From positions 1-9,199 of the forward strand of contig JANXQZ010000441.1 of NCBI GenBank assembly GCA_025353235.1: a stretch of DNA of 9,199 nt, in the 5' to 3' direction. Every line of letters starts with the position of its first letter. The stretch's first letter is position 1. Positions 1-7,255 of this stretch are shown here, in pieces. A program made the position numbers and the translations under genes. The notes under the pieces were generated by a model. It had not been told where the DNA came from. It was given only the letters and a program-made list of their open reading frames with translations, and ran no database searches. This DNA is from Bryobacterales bacterium. Its GTDB lineage: Bacteria; Acidobacteriota; Terriglobia; Bryobacterales; Bryobacteraceae.

Positions 1-868
1 GGCCATATTGCTGGTCAAAATCGACTAAATTGACGTACAGGAGGCCTTTCTCCACTTCATCGAGCGCGGCCAGCGTCTTCCCCATGCCGTCGGAGTTGCT
101 CTTGGTTTTCTCATGCGGGCCAATTCCCCGCCCTAAGAACACGTCGAATATCTTCCCCACGCTATAGACCTCGATTCCTTTCGCTTCCAGTTGGTCCAGC
201 AGCATGCCCCGAGGGGGCGGCACGGCGAAATCCCGACGATTCGTCGTACGTTTATATGCACCCGGCTCCCCTTCGAACGGGCGCGCTATGACTCGTCCCA
301 CCTCGTACGGCCCTCGCAAGATACTCCGCGCAGTTTCGCACATCTTGTACTGTTCCCAGAGCGGGATGACGTCTTCGTGCGCGGCAATCTGAAACACGCT
401 ATCCGCCGACGTGTACACAATCGGCTTGCCAGTGCGCACGTGCTCCTCACCGAGTTCCTGGATAATATCAGTGCCCGAAGCTGCTTTGTTTCCAAGCACC
501 GAGCGGCCCGTGCGCCGTTCGAATTCGTCGATCACCTCGGGCGGGAATCCTTTCGGGTATACCGGAAAAGGCTTGTCCAGATGAATGCCGACCATTTCCC
601 AGTGACCCGTCGTTGTGTCCTTGCCGGGCGAAGCGAGCGAACACCGGCCGTAGGACGCCTTCGGATCCTCCACAGAATTAAGGCCTGTCAGCGGCTTGAT
701 GTTGGCCAAACCCAGGCGGGTGAGATTCGGCAGGTGGAGCCTGCGGAGTCGAGCGATATTCCCGAGTGTGTCGCTGCCGACATCGCCATAGTCGGCTGCA
801 TCCGGCATTTCCCCAATGCCGACGCTGTCCAGCACGATCCAGATCACACGCTGAAAATCAGTCCGCAT
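1..868 (-). CDS. deoB: Phosphopentomutase (DeoB), 3' part cut by the window edge
   Basis: Interconverts (deoxy)ribose 1-phosphate and 5-phosphate in the cytoplasm, linking nucleoside salvage to the pentose phosphate pathway. The minus strand reads from an ATG at 868-866 through 289 codons to the left edge without a stop. Recognisable family motifs are VLDSVGIGEMPDAADYGD near residues 12-29 (metal-binding Asp14), GKDTTTGHWEM near 82-92 (the phosphorylatable Thr of this alkaline-phosphatase-superfamily enzyme) and VNLVDFDQQYG at the very end of the visible part. The expected next residue is the metal-ligand His, so the C-terminal metal ligands and roughly the last 100 residues lie outside. The start is fixed by the standard distance from Met to VLDSVGIG. 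It is divergent from the glycosyltransferase gene with about 21 bp between. It has no obvious role in polysaccharide synthesis and probably marks the cluster border. Family assignment is firm. Confidence 0.95.
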   Translation of the reverse strand, partial: MRTDFQRVIWIVLDSVGIGEMPDAADYGDVGSDTLGNIARLRRLHLPNLTRLGLANIKPLTGLNSVEDPKASYGRCSLASPGKDTTTGHWEMVGIHLDKPFPVYPKGFPPEVIDEFERRTGRSVLGNKAASGTDIIQELGEEHVRTGKPIVYTSADSVFQIAAHEDVIPLWEQYKMCETARSILRGPYEVGRVIARPFEGEPGAYKRTTNRRDFAVPPPRGMLLDQLEAKGIEVYSVGKIFDVFLGRGIGPHEKTKSNSDGMGKTLAALDEVEKGLLYVNLVDFDQQYG

Positions 869-874
869 TTCTCT

Positions 875-880
875 ACTCTA
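875..880 (-). promoter_or_regulatory. Candidate -10 element for deoB (TAGAGT)
   Basis: On the minus strand the hexamer TAGAGT (4 of 6 matches to TATAAT) lies 6 nt before the deoB ATG. It shares two base pairs with the oppositely directed TACAAT candidate at 879-884, so the two promoters could not be occupied at the same time. I see no convincing -35 element. This is a weak prediction that rests mainly on position and on the same layout recurring at other gene starts here. Confidence 0.25.
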
Positions 881-884
881 CAAT
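879..884 (+). promoter_or_regulatory. Candidate -10 element for the glycosyltransferase gene (TACAAT)
   Basis: TACAAT (5 of 6 matches to TATAAT) is followed by five bases, TAGGG, and then the TTG proposed as start codon. A transcript starting about 6-7 nt after the hexamer would carry almost no leader. No clear -35 hexamer is visible; that region lies inside the first codons of deoB. Confidence 0.35.
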
Positions 885-889
885 TAGGG

Positions 890-2110
890 TTGCAAACCCT
901 TCCGAAGCTCGGAATATTGGTGGCGCAGCACCCGGCCATCAACCATGCGGTAATTCTGCGCGAGATCCGGCAACTCCGGCGCTCGTTCGATGTACATACG
1001 GCGTCGGTGCGCTCACCGGACCGGCCGCTCGAGAAACTATCCCCAGAGGAGCGCGACGAAGAGTCTCGAACTTACTATGTAAAGGCGGACGGTCTGAAGG
1101 GCGCGATCCGGGCACACCTAAGCGCATGTGTGTCGCATCCTGCCGCATACCTGTCTACACTCTTCTACGCCTTGGGTCTCGGCGGACTTCGTCCTGCTTC
1201 TACACTGTTTCATTTTGGCTATTTCACCCAAGCGCTCATGGTGGGGCGTTGGATGGGGGTTCACGGACTTTCTCATCTGCACGTACACTACTCATCGACG
1301 GTTGGGCTGCTGCTCAAGAGGGTATTCGCGATTGGATTGTCGATTTCTTTTCATGGCCCCGACGAGTTCAACGATCCGGCAGGCTTCCTGATTCGCGAGA
1401 AGGTCCGGGCCTGCGATTTCGTGCGCGCCATCAGCCAATACGCTCGCAGCCAGCTAATGAAATCGTCCGATTATGCCGATTGGCAGAAGATTGAAGTCGT
1501 TTACATGGGTGTGGATCCGGCGGCATTTTCAGCGCGCCCGTTTCGGCTAGAACCTTCGCCGTTTGAGTTGATCTGCGTGGGGCGACTGGCACCTGTCAAG
1601 GCCCAGCATATCCTAGTCGCGGCCGTGGATCGACTGGTTCGCTCGGGCAGGAACGTGCGGCTCAACATTGTGGGCGGCGGACCGGACCGCCAAAGTCTGG
1701 AGGTAGACGTCAGAGCGCGGGGGCTTGAGACGAACGTTGAATTTCATGGATTTACGATGCAGGATCGCTTGGACGAACTCTATCGCGGGGCGGATGCGTT
1801 CGTCCTTGCCAGCTTCGCCGAGGGGGTTCCAGGAGTACTAATGGAGGCTATGGCCATGGAGATTCCATGCGTATCGACCTGGATCACTGGAGTGCCGGAG
1901 TTGATTCGCAACGGGGTAGATGGTTTGTTGGTGGCACCGTCGGACGACGAAAGTCTCGCGGCTGCGATTAGCAAGCTTATGGACGATTCTGCCTTTCGGC
2001 GACAGATGGGCCAAGCTGGCCGGGAGCGGGTTTTGGAGCGCTTTAATCTGGAGGAAAACGCACGTCAGCTGGCTTCGATATTCCGTCGCTGTTTGCCGGG
2101 AAGATCATGA
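890..2110 (+). CDS. GT4-family (GT-B fold) glycosyltransferase
   Basis: A retaining glycosyltransferase that most likely adds a sugar from a nucleotide-sugar donor to the lipid-linked polysaccharide intermediate on the cytoplasmic side of the membrane. From the TTG at 890 it has 406 residues. The N-terminal acceptor domain opens with KLGILVAQHPAINHAVILREI, reminiscent of WcaL/AmsK-like enzymes, and carries FHGPDEF at residues 154-160. The C-terminal donor domain begins near CVGRL (229-233) and holds the GT4 E-x7-E motif, E311 and E319 in EGVPGVLMEAM. The reading frame is open back to 191, but that part lies opposite the conserved deoB coding sequence and is not family-like, so I place the start at 890. 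GTG at 920 is a less likely alternative, because it would remove the first Rossmann strand. It overlaps the FkbH-like gene by 4 bp (ATGA), so the two are probably translationally coupled. Sugar specificity cannot be read from sequence. Confidence 0.9.
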   Translation: MQTLPKLGILVAQHPAINHAVILREIRQLRRSFDVHTASVRSPDRPLEKLSPEERDEESRTYYVKADGLKGAIRAHLSACVSHPAAYLSTLFYALGLGGLRPASTLFHFGYFTQALMVGRWMGVHGLSHLHVHYSSTVGLLLKRVFAIGLSISFHGPDEFNDPAGFLIREKVRACDFVRAISQYARSQLMKSSDYADWQKIEVVYMGVDPAAFSARPFRLEPSPFELICVGRLAPVKAQHILVAAVDRLVRSGRNVRLNIVGGGPDRQSLEVDVRARGLETNVEFHGFTMQDRLDELYRGADAFVLASFAEGVPGVLMEAMAMEIPCVSTWITGVPELIRNGVDGLLVAPSDDESLAAAISKLMDDSAFRRQMGQAGRERVLERFNLEENARQLASIFRRCLPGRS

Positions 2111-4182
2111 TGAGAGTGCAGAAAATGGAATCGGCGCTCGCCTATCGATTGCGAACGGCGAGCGATTCGGAGAAGTTGAGAATCGCAAGTGAGGCGCTGG
2201 CCGATTGCAGAGGCGCGTTCCACCCGGAACTGGTTGACATCATCCTGGACGGGCTAGGGACCGATGCTGCGGAATTGCATCTGGGGGATTCGCCCAACTC
2301 GGCCTATCTTACAGCGCGCGTTTCCGCCGATAAGTCGGATATGGCAACTGCCGCGGAGGACTGGGAAAAGCTCTTTCAAATCAGCCAGGAGAGGGATCCG
2401 TTTCACCTTCTGGCCCACGCACGGGCGCTCTCCGATCTAGGTCGCGTGAAAGACGCCATGTCACAAATACGTCTGGCACTGGAACAACCCGTTAAGTACG
2501 CTTTTTTTCCAAGAGCTGAGAGATTGATCCGGAAACTTGCGAACCAAGCGGATTCCCATCTGCGGGAATGCCGGATCGCCCTGCTTTCCACGAGCACAAC
2601 AAGCCTCCTGTCCCCGATTGTCCAGGCCCTATGCCTGCGAGATCGCATCAAAGTTGGCGTGTATGAAGGGTTGTACGGATCCAGCACGCAGGAGATACTC
2701 GATCCATCCAGCGGATTAACTAAATTTCGCCCAAGCGTGGTCTTTCTAATGGCCAACTGGAGGGATCTGCAACCGGGTTTCGTGGACGGCCAAAAACTGC
2801 TCTGGAAGCATCTTTCCGATCGGTTTGCCTGTCATGTTGTGCAGCACGCGTTCGCTTTTCCGCCTGAGGAAGACCACGGAAATGTCGAGCAAGTAAACCG
2901 CGCGCTCCTGGAATCGGCCCCGACGTACGTTTCGGTTCTGGATACTCCCGCGCTTCAGCGAGAGACAGGGCAGGCGCGCTGGGACGATCCTGGCCAGTGG
3001 TACAGCTATCGGCAGCACCCTTCGACGGAAGCGCTTCCCGCCCTAGGCGAAGCCATGCTGGCGCATGTTCGAGCCATCCTCGGGTTGACGCGCAAGGTGC
3101 TGGTGACCGATCTGGATAATACCCTCTGGAAAGGCGTGATCGGTGAAGATGGGCTGGATGGGATCAAGATTGGCGCGGGTTCTCCGGCGGGAGATGCTCA
3201 CAGCCGACTGCAGCAATACATGCTGGACCTGAAGGCGCGCGGCATCCTGTTGGCCGTCGCTTCGAAGAATAACCACGAGGACGCCTGCCTGCCTTTTCAG
3301 AAGCATCCCAACATGCTTTTGCGCCTGGAGGATTTTGCGGCCTTTGAGGCAAATTGGAATGATAAAGCAGCAAGCTTGAGAGAGATCGCGCGCAAGCTTT
3401 CCCTGGGGCTGGACAGCTTCGTATTTCTGGACGACAATCCGATCGAGCGGGAATGGGTCCGGTCACAGCTTCCCGAGGTGGCCGTAGTGGAACTGGGCGA
3501 CTCCGTGTTCGGTTATGTTGGCCAGCTAACTTGCCACCGGTATTTCTTCGCTCTTGCGATTTCAGCAGCAGATCGCGCTCGCGCCGGACAGTACCAGGAG
3601 GAAGCTGCGCGCAAGAGTTTACAAGCAATGTCTCAGTCCCTGGACGAATTTCTGGCTCAGCTGCAGCTTCGGGCCGCTTGCATGTCTGTGGATGAAGGAA
3701 ATGTCCAGCGCGTTACGCAGCTTACGAATAAGACAAATCAATTCAATCTCACCACGCGCCGGTATACGGAGGCTCAGGTCCGGCAATTGTCTGAAGATTC
3801 TTCAACATGGGCTGCTGCCTTTCAACTATCAGATCGCATGGGCGATTACGGATTGATCGGAGTTATTTTTTGCCGTCCGGGCGAGCCTGCAACGTGGGAG
3901 ATCGACAGTTGGCTGATGAGTTGTCGCGTGCTCGGGCGGCAAATGGAAAAATTCATGTTTGACCGACTGATGGAAGCGGCGAGAGAACGAGGCATCTCTG
4001 AAGTGGTCGGCGTTTATGTCCCAACTCAGAAAAATGGTCTGGTTCGAAGCCACTATCATGAGCTGGGTTTTACGCAAGAGGGCGAATTTCGGTATCGGAT
4101 AGTGGTCCCGGCAATAGAGCTTCGGACAGCGACCCACATCAAGAACGAGAGTACGGCTGTTACTGAGATGGTCCTAAGTTAA
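2107..4182 (+). CDS. FkbH-like HAD-IIIC protein with N-terminal helical extension (putative glyceryl-ACP synthase)
   Basis: Family members such as FkbH use 1,3-bisphosphoglycerate to form a glyceryl thioester on an acyl carrier protein with loss of phosphate. The 691-residue product has several parts. A helical, TPR-like segment spans about 75-130. An FkbH-type N-terminal domain (about 154-330) follows, with the strand IALLSTSTTSLLSP. The HAD core has motif I DLDNT (Asp335, Asp337), motif II SKNN (Ser386, Lys387) and the acidic LDDNPIERE (Asp442, Asp443). The family signature TNQFNLTTRRY is at 543-553. A GNAT-like C-terminal domain runs to about 680. All HAD catalytic residues are present. 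ATG at 2107 overlaps the upstream stop; ATG at 2110 has better spacing from GGGAAG at 2098-2103. The likely partner is the free ACP at 7256. No polyketide synthase is nearby, so the acyl group is probably not a chain extender. Substrate is inferred from the family. Confidence 0.9.
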   Translation: MMRVQKMESALAYRLRTASDSEKLRIASEALADCRGAFHPELVDIILDGLGTDAAELHLGDSPNSAYLTARVSADKSDMATAAEDWEKLFQISQERDPFHLLAHARALSDLGRVKDAMSQIRLALEQPVKYAFFPRAERLIRKLANQADSHLRECRIALLSTSTTSLLSPIVQALCLRDRIKVGVYEGLYGSSTQEILDPSSGLTKFRPSVVFLMANWRDLQPGFVDGQKLLWKHLSDRFACHVVQHAFAFPPEEDHGNVEQVNRALLESAPTYVSVLDTPALQRETGQARWDDPGQWYSYRQHPSTEALPALGEAMLAHVRAILGLTRKVLVTDLDNTLWKGVIGEDGLDGIKIGAGSPAGDAHSRLQQYMLDLKARGILLAVASKNNHEDACLPFQKHPNMLLRLEDFAAFEANWNDKAASLREIARKLSLGLDSFVFLDDNPIEREWVRSQLPEVAVVELGDSVFGYVGQLTCHRYFFALAISAADRARAGQYQEEAARKSLQAMSQSLDEFLAQLQLRAACMSVDEGNVQRVTQLTNKTNQFNLTTRRYTEAQVRQLSEDSSTWAAAFQLSDRMGDYGLIGVIFCRPGEPATWEIDSWLMSCRVLGRQMEKFMFDRLMEAARERGISEVVGVYVPTQKNGLVRSHYHELGFTQEGEFRYRIVVPAIELRTATHIKNESTAVTEMVLS

Positions 4183-5848
4183 TTGTTGTCGTGAATCGCT
4201 GGGGCAATGGGCCTCTCCTACTCAACCGAATCGCAGGCGATGGGTGCTTTTCGCCGAAAGCCGACGATGCGCAACTGGAGAACTCCAATACCTCGCCCAA
4301 AGGATCAACTATGATTCGCTGGCGGGCGGATTCTGAGCCTAGATGCCAAAACTGCTCGATGTCGTGATTGCCCGGCGGGCCCTCTATCTGATCCTCGACA
4401 ACGAGCCGATCTGGCTTCAAGAAGCGGATCGTTCGGCGGTGAGTAAATCCAGCATAGAGGCAGTGGGCTGCCAGGAAATCTTCTTCCGCATCGGCTCGCC
4501 ATTCTTCAACTGTTACTTCAGGTTGATCAATCCAACCGAAGGGGCCCGCAGGTATCGCCTGATCGCGCCCATCGATTCGGATGGTATTATGCGCGGCCGA
4601 CCCTCGGAACCAATCGCGCTCCTTTGGATCCGCCACGTAGGTGTATGTTCCAGGATCGATTAAAATATCTTCGTCGCCTTTGCGAACGATGAGGCTCAAG
4701 GTGTCGGAGTGGCTGTGGCCGGAGCCCCACGGCCCAAAGGGGCCTCCATCGATTACAACATGCACGTCTCCCGAGATCATGACGGCCAATCCCGACTTGC
4801 GGAACAACTGAGATCGCAAGGGGGGAAAAGGATAGCTCGCCTCGTCCAGCGACCGCCTTCCGAACTCATCTCGAGGCCCGTAGGGGTGGAAGAATCGGCC
4901 CCCGTCGTCATCGCCAAAAAACGGCAATCGGCGCGCTGACCCCATGATCGCAAGCAGGAACTCAGCCATGCACTGCAGCGCGATTCGGTACCGTTCCGAA
5001 GGCTCCTCCAAGAGCGCATGGAAGCGAAACATGTCGAGGGCATAAATATGGTAGTAAGTCGATTGCTCGAAGTGGGCTCCATCGCCGCGAACTTGGGCGT
5101 CCATCTGTTCCCTCACTACCCGGCCTCCCAATTCCACCCACTGACGCGAGCGGGGAAAAGTGGGAAACAACTTCCCCAACGCATGCAGAGCGACAGATTC
5201 GCCCAGCAAGTGCGTATTCGGCGAAAAGTAGAACGACAGATTGTTCTCGAGGTGGCAGCCGTGTAGGTAGAGTTGTTGCAGGAATCGCGCACGAAAGTCG
5301 ACCGCGAAGCGATCCCCAACTAGGTGAAATATCCAAATCCATGAGACCGCCCGGAACGCGACTTCCAACGCGCTTGCCCAGTTAATTCCGCGTTGAAATG
5401 GATTAGCGGAAAACCAGCTTTCGAGTTGATCAAGGATCTCGCTCAAATTGCCCTGATCGCCGTCGATGAGGAAGGCTTGAGCGAGCACGACGAGATGCTG
5501 ATGCCGGTTCAACTCCCAAATGAGCTTATGGTCGCCAACTCTTTGGAAATCAAGATAGGGTATTAGCCGGAAGTAGTCGGTCCCGCTCTCTTTTCCATGC
5601 ACGTAATCCCGACGCCAGGCGATATCCGGCCCGGTATCAATCGTTAGCCCCAAGATTGGGAACTGGTGAGCGCGGATCTGCTTTGCCAAGTCGCTCACGT
5701 CGCTGGCGCTAGCAGTTCCCAATCCCGGCAAAGGCGAGACTGGCGCTGCAACGAGTTTGAGAACAGGCGGACGATAGAGCATCGCCAGATTTCGAAATTC
5801 CTGGAGAGACCGATCCGCGATCTCACGAGGGCTGCGGCGAAGTTTCAT
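4160..5848 (-). CDS. Heparinase II/III-alginate lyase family protein
   Basis: Members cleave or modify uronic-acid-containing polysaccharides by beta-elimination. Copies inside EPS clusters may trim or edit the cell's own polymer, but the substrate here is unknown. The 562-residue product has an (alpha/alpha) toroid N-terminal half with WELNRHQHL (111-119), NNLSFYFSPNTHLLGES (202-218) and EQSTYYHIYALDMF (261-274). The beta-sandwich heparinase II/III domain follows, with GSGHSHSDTLSL (375-386), IDPGTYTY (397-404) and GSAAHNTIRIDGRDQ (416-430). The His, Tyr and Asn residues expected around the active site are present, so it looks intact. No signal peptide or membrane segment is visible at the N-terminus, odd for a lyase acting on an exported polymer. 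Its ATG overlaps by one base the TAA of the upstream acyltransferase gene (TAATG), suggesting coupling. Its last 23 bp overlap the 3' end of the convergent FkbH-like gene. Confidence 0.9.
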   Translation of the reverse strand: MKLRRSPREIADRSLQEFRNLAMLYRPPVLKLVAAPVSPLPGLGTASASDVSDLAKQIRAHQFPILGLTIDTGPDIAWRRDYVHGKESGTDYFRLIPYLDFQRVGDHKLIWELNRHQHLVVLAQAFLIDGDQGNLSEILDQLESWFSANPFQRGINWASALEVAFRAVSWIWIFHLVGDRFAVDFRARFLQQLYLHGCHLENNLSFYFSPNTHLLGESVALHALGKLFPTFPRSRQWVELGGRVVREQMDAQVRGDGAHFEQSTYYHIYALDMFRFHALLEEPSERYRIALQCMAEFLLAIMGSARRLPFFGDDDGGRFFHPYGPRDEFGRRSLDEASYPFPPLRSQLFRKSGLAVMISGDVHVVIDGGPFGPWGSGHSHSDTLSLIVRKGDEDILIDPGTYTYVADPKERDWFRGSAAHNTIRIDGRDQAIPAGPFGWIDQPEVTVEEWRADAEEDFLAAHCLYAGFTHRRTIRFLKPDRLVVEDQIEGPPGNHDIEQFWHLGSESARQRIIVDPLGEVLEFSSCASSAFGEKHPSPAIRLSRRGPLPQRFTTTINLGPSQ

Positions 5849-6804
5849 TAGGTCCAGTAAGGATAGTCGGGTGTGTTCAGATAAAACAGATCGTCATCCA
5901 ACATGTCTAGCGGGAGAGGATAGTCCTTAGGGCTCAGCAGCTTCAGAGGATCGGAGACAAAAACCGATCGACGTGCGCGTTCCCGAAAACCGTTTGCTTC
6001 CAGAGCCCTTCGGGATCGGCCGTCATGAGCTAGGGCAATGATCTCGCACGAATCGGTCGAAGAGCAAACTGCTTCGAGCACTGCCGCGTAAGCTGATTCC
6101 CAATTGGGTTCGTTTTGAAATTCAGGCCGAATCCGAACGATTCGGCTCTGGCCACCTACTCTGCTCACCAAGGCCGAACCGGCTGCCCGGCCCAGGTAGG
6201 TCAGTCTATATGCATGCATCTCCGCGCCGGGACAATGCAGAATGGGTTCGTTTTGCATTTCAGAGACCTCGGCCTCCCAGCCGCGTGTCAGAGCGGAGGG
6301 TGCCCAACTCCACGCCCAATTTCGCCCAAGCCTGACAACCGCTCTTGCACTCAAACGACCCGGGCGCGTCTGGAACTGCCGCCAAGGTTGCAGCACGCGG
6401 GCATACGAATGCAATTCCCCCTTTTTCTCGAATCCAATCTTCGGCATGATCTGTTGCGTCATCGCGGATCCGCCGATAGATAAGGTAATGGATGAAAGGC
6501 CGCAAATTTTCCGCGCCAACATAATGCCCACGCCGGGGACGCCCTTCGCACTTACCCAATCGATGAGGCAGACGGCTCCTTTTAAGGAGACAGGCCAGGC
6601 ACATCCGTGAGCAACGATCCGCCCGTTTTGCACCATCAAATAACTTCCGCCGCTCGGATGAGCCTCGAAATACTTCCAACGAAGCAGCCCTGGATCGAGG
6701 AAGGGGGCGTCTGGATTAGCTTCGAAAGCAGCCTGCATCAGCGCGCTGATTCCGGGTAAGTCCGCCGGCGTGCTGGGCCGAAACTCGATGGGCACTCTTC
6801 TCAC
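5848..6804 (-). CDS. GNAT-superfamily acyltransferase, two-domain
   Basis: GNAT proteins transfer an acyl group from CoA or ACP to an amine (sometimes hydroxyl) acceptor. The product is about 318 residues. The N-terminal half starts with IEFRPSTPADLPGISALMQAAF, a typical GNAT opening. It then shows a strand VQNGRIVAHGCAWPV and the segment GVPGVGIMLARKI (about residues 109-121), in the place of the pyrophosphate-binding loop, though without the classic Q/RxxGxG/A. The C-terminal half ends with SRRALEANGFRERARRSVFV, resembling a second GNAT-like module. The start is GTG at 6804 or GTG at 6795. The second gives a more typical N-terminus and sits 7 nt after a TATAGT hexamer. The gene is coupled to the heparinase-like gene downstream. 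With FkbH-like and ACP genes as neighbours it may move an ACP-bound acyl group to a sugar; acetyl-CoA as donor is equally possible. The exact family is not recognised. Confidence 0.75.
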   Translation of the reverse strand: MRRVPIEFRPSTPADLPGISALMQAAFEANPDAPFLDPGLLRWKYFEAHPSGGSYLMVQNGRIVAHGCAWPVSLKGAVCLIDWVSAKGVPGVGIMLARKICGLSSITLSIGGSAMTQQIMPKIGFEKKGELHSYARVLQPWRQFQTRPGRLSARAVVRLGRNWAWSWAPSALTRGWEAEVSEMQNEPILHCPGAEMHAYRLTYLGRAAGSALVSRVGGQSRIVRIRPEFQNEPNWESAYAAVLEAVCSSTDSCEIIALAHDGRSRRALEANGFRERARRSVFVSDPLKLLSPKDYPLPLDMLDDDLFYLNTPDYPYWT

Positions 6805-6808
6805 TATA
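6803..6808 (-). promoter_or_regulatory. Candidate -10 element for the GNAT-heparinase pair (TATAGT)
   Basis: The minus-strand hexamer TATAGT (5 of 6 matches to TATAAT) is followed by 7 nt and a GTG at 6795-6793. It overlaps the other possible GTG start at 6804, so if this promoter is real that upstream GTG would not be transcribed. No clear -35 hexamer or Shine-Dalgarno sequence is visible. Confidence 0.35.
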
Positions 6809-6824
6809 TCGCCCGAACCCGCTG

Positions 6825-6830
6825 TACACT
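6825..6830 (+). promoter_or_regulatory. Candidate -10 element for the VOC-ACP pair (TACACT)
   Basis: TACACT (4 of 6 matches to TATAAT) is followed by five bases, GTAGG, then the TTG proposed as start of the VOC gene. Hexamer type and spacing are the same as in front of the glycosyltransferase gene. No clear -35 element is visible. Confidence 0.3.
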
Positions 6831-6835
6831 GTAGG

Positions 6836-7255
6836 TTGATTGACGGAACTTCGTTTTCATTCCATCATTTAGGCGTGGCGGTGGCATCGATCGAGAAGGC
6901 TCTGCCGGTATACCGGAACCTGTTCGGGTACCAGCTAATTTCCGGCCCTTTCGACGATCCGATTCAGCGCGTATCGGTCTGTTTTCTCGGTCGTGAAATC
7001 GCTGGCGACATTACGATTGAGCTGGTAGCGCCGTTGGGCGAGGACTCGCCAATTCACCGGACCCTCACGAAGGGCGGCAACAGCGCATATCACGCCTGCT
7101 ACGAAGTCCCTGACCTCGATGAGGCACTTGCCCACTTGGCCGCGAATGGATGCGTGATTGTGAGCAAGCCCGTTCCTGCGGTAGCGTTCGGAAACCGCAG
7201 AATCGCATGGCTTTATACGCCGACCAGGCAGTTAATCGAGGCTGTCGAAAAATAA
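6836..7255 (+). CDS. VOC-superfamily protein, methylmalonyl-CoA-epimerase-like
   Basis: Small metal-dependent protein of the vicinal oxygen chelate fold, whose members include glyoxalase I and methylmalonyl-CoA epimerase. From the TTG at 6836 it has 139 residues and two beta-alpha-beta-beta-beta repeats. The expected four metal ligands are in place: His11 in HHLGVAV, Glu62 in ITIELVAP, His86 in AYHACYEV and Glu135 in QLIEAVEK. Length and spacing fit methylmalonyl-CoA epimerase, but the surroundings argue against propionate metabolism. The in-frame ATGs at 6770 and 6788 would extend it over the 5' end of the divergent GNAT gene with sequence that does not look family-like, so I prefer the TTG, with moderate confidence. 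The stop TAA is followed at once by the ACP start (TAAATG), which points to shared expression and possibly an ACP-bound substrate. Which substrate, and whether it epimerises or does other VOC chemistry, is open. Confidence 0.82.
   Translation: MIDGTSFSFHHLGVAVASIEKALPVYRNLFGYQLISGPFDDPIQRVSVCFLGREIAGDITIELVAPLGEDSPIHRTLTKGGNSAYHACYEVPDLDEALAHLAANGCVIVSKPVPAVAFGNRRIAWLYTPTRQLIEAVEK

Noticed and set aside
191..889. The glycosyltransferase frame stays open about 230 codons upstream, suggesting a longer N-terminal domain
   Set aside because: It lies wholly opposite the well-conserved deoB coding sequence, its translation is Arg/His-rich and unlike any GT4 domain, and a normal GT4 N-terminus begins at about 890.
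766..1494. Plus-strand open frame of 242 codons across the deoB-glycosyltransferase junction
   Set aside because: It overlaps two clearly real genes in other frames, and its Arg/Ser-rich translation has no domain pattern.
3164..3628. Minus-strand open frame of 154 codons inside the FkbH-like gene
   Set aside because: It is antisense to the conserved HAD core, has Arg/Pro-rich low-similarity content and no recognisable domain or plausible start site.
2107..4182. Reading the FkbH-like gene as part of a polyketide or FK520-type gene cluster
   Set aside because: No ketosynthase, acyltransferase, FkbG/FkbI-like or NRPS domain is visible in the window; the neighbours are polysaccharide genes. A cluster outside the window cannot be excluded.
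4160..4182. Bidirectional terminator at the FkbH-heparinase 3' overlap
   Set aside because: I see no GC-rich inverted repeat followed by a T run on either strand around the two stop codons.
6115..6679. Several open frames of 120-140 codons on both strands within the GNAT gene
   Set aside because: They sit in other frames of a gene with recognisable GNAT features and lack motifs of their own. The absence of stops reflects the GC-rich composition.
6770..6835. Longer VOC protein starting at ATG 6770 or 6788
   Set aside because: It would run across the 5' end of the divergent GNAT gene, and the added residues do not resemble VOC proteins. The family core begins a few residues after the TTG at 6836. 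It is not fully excluded.
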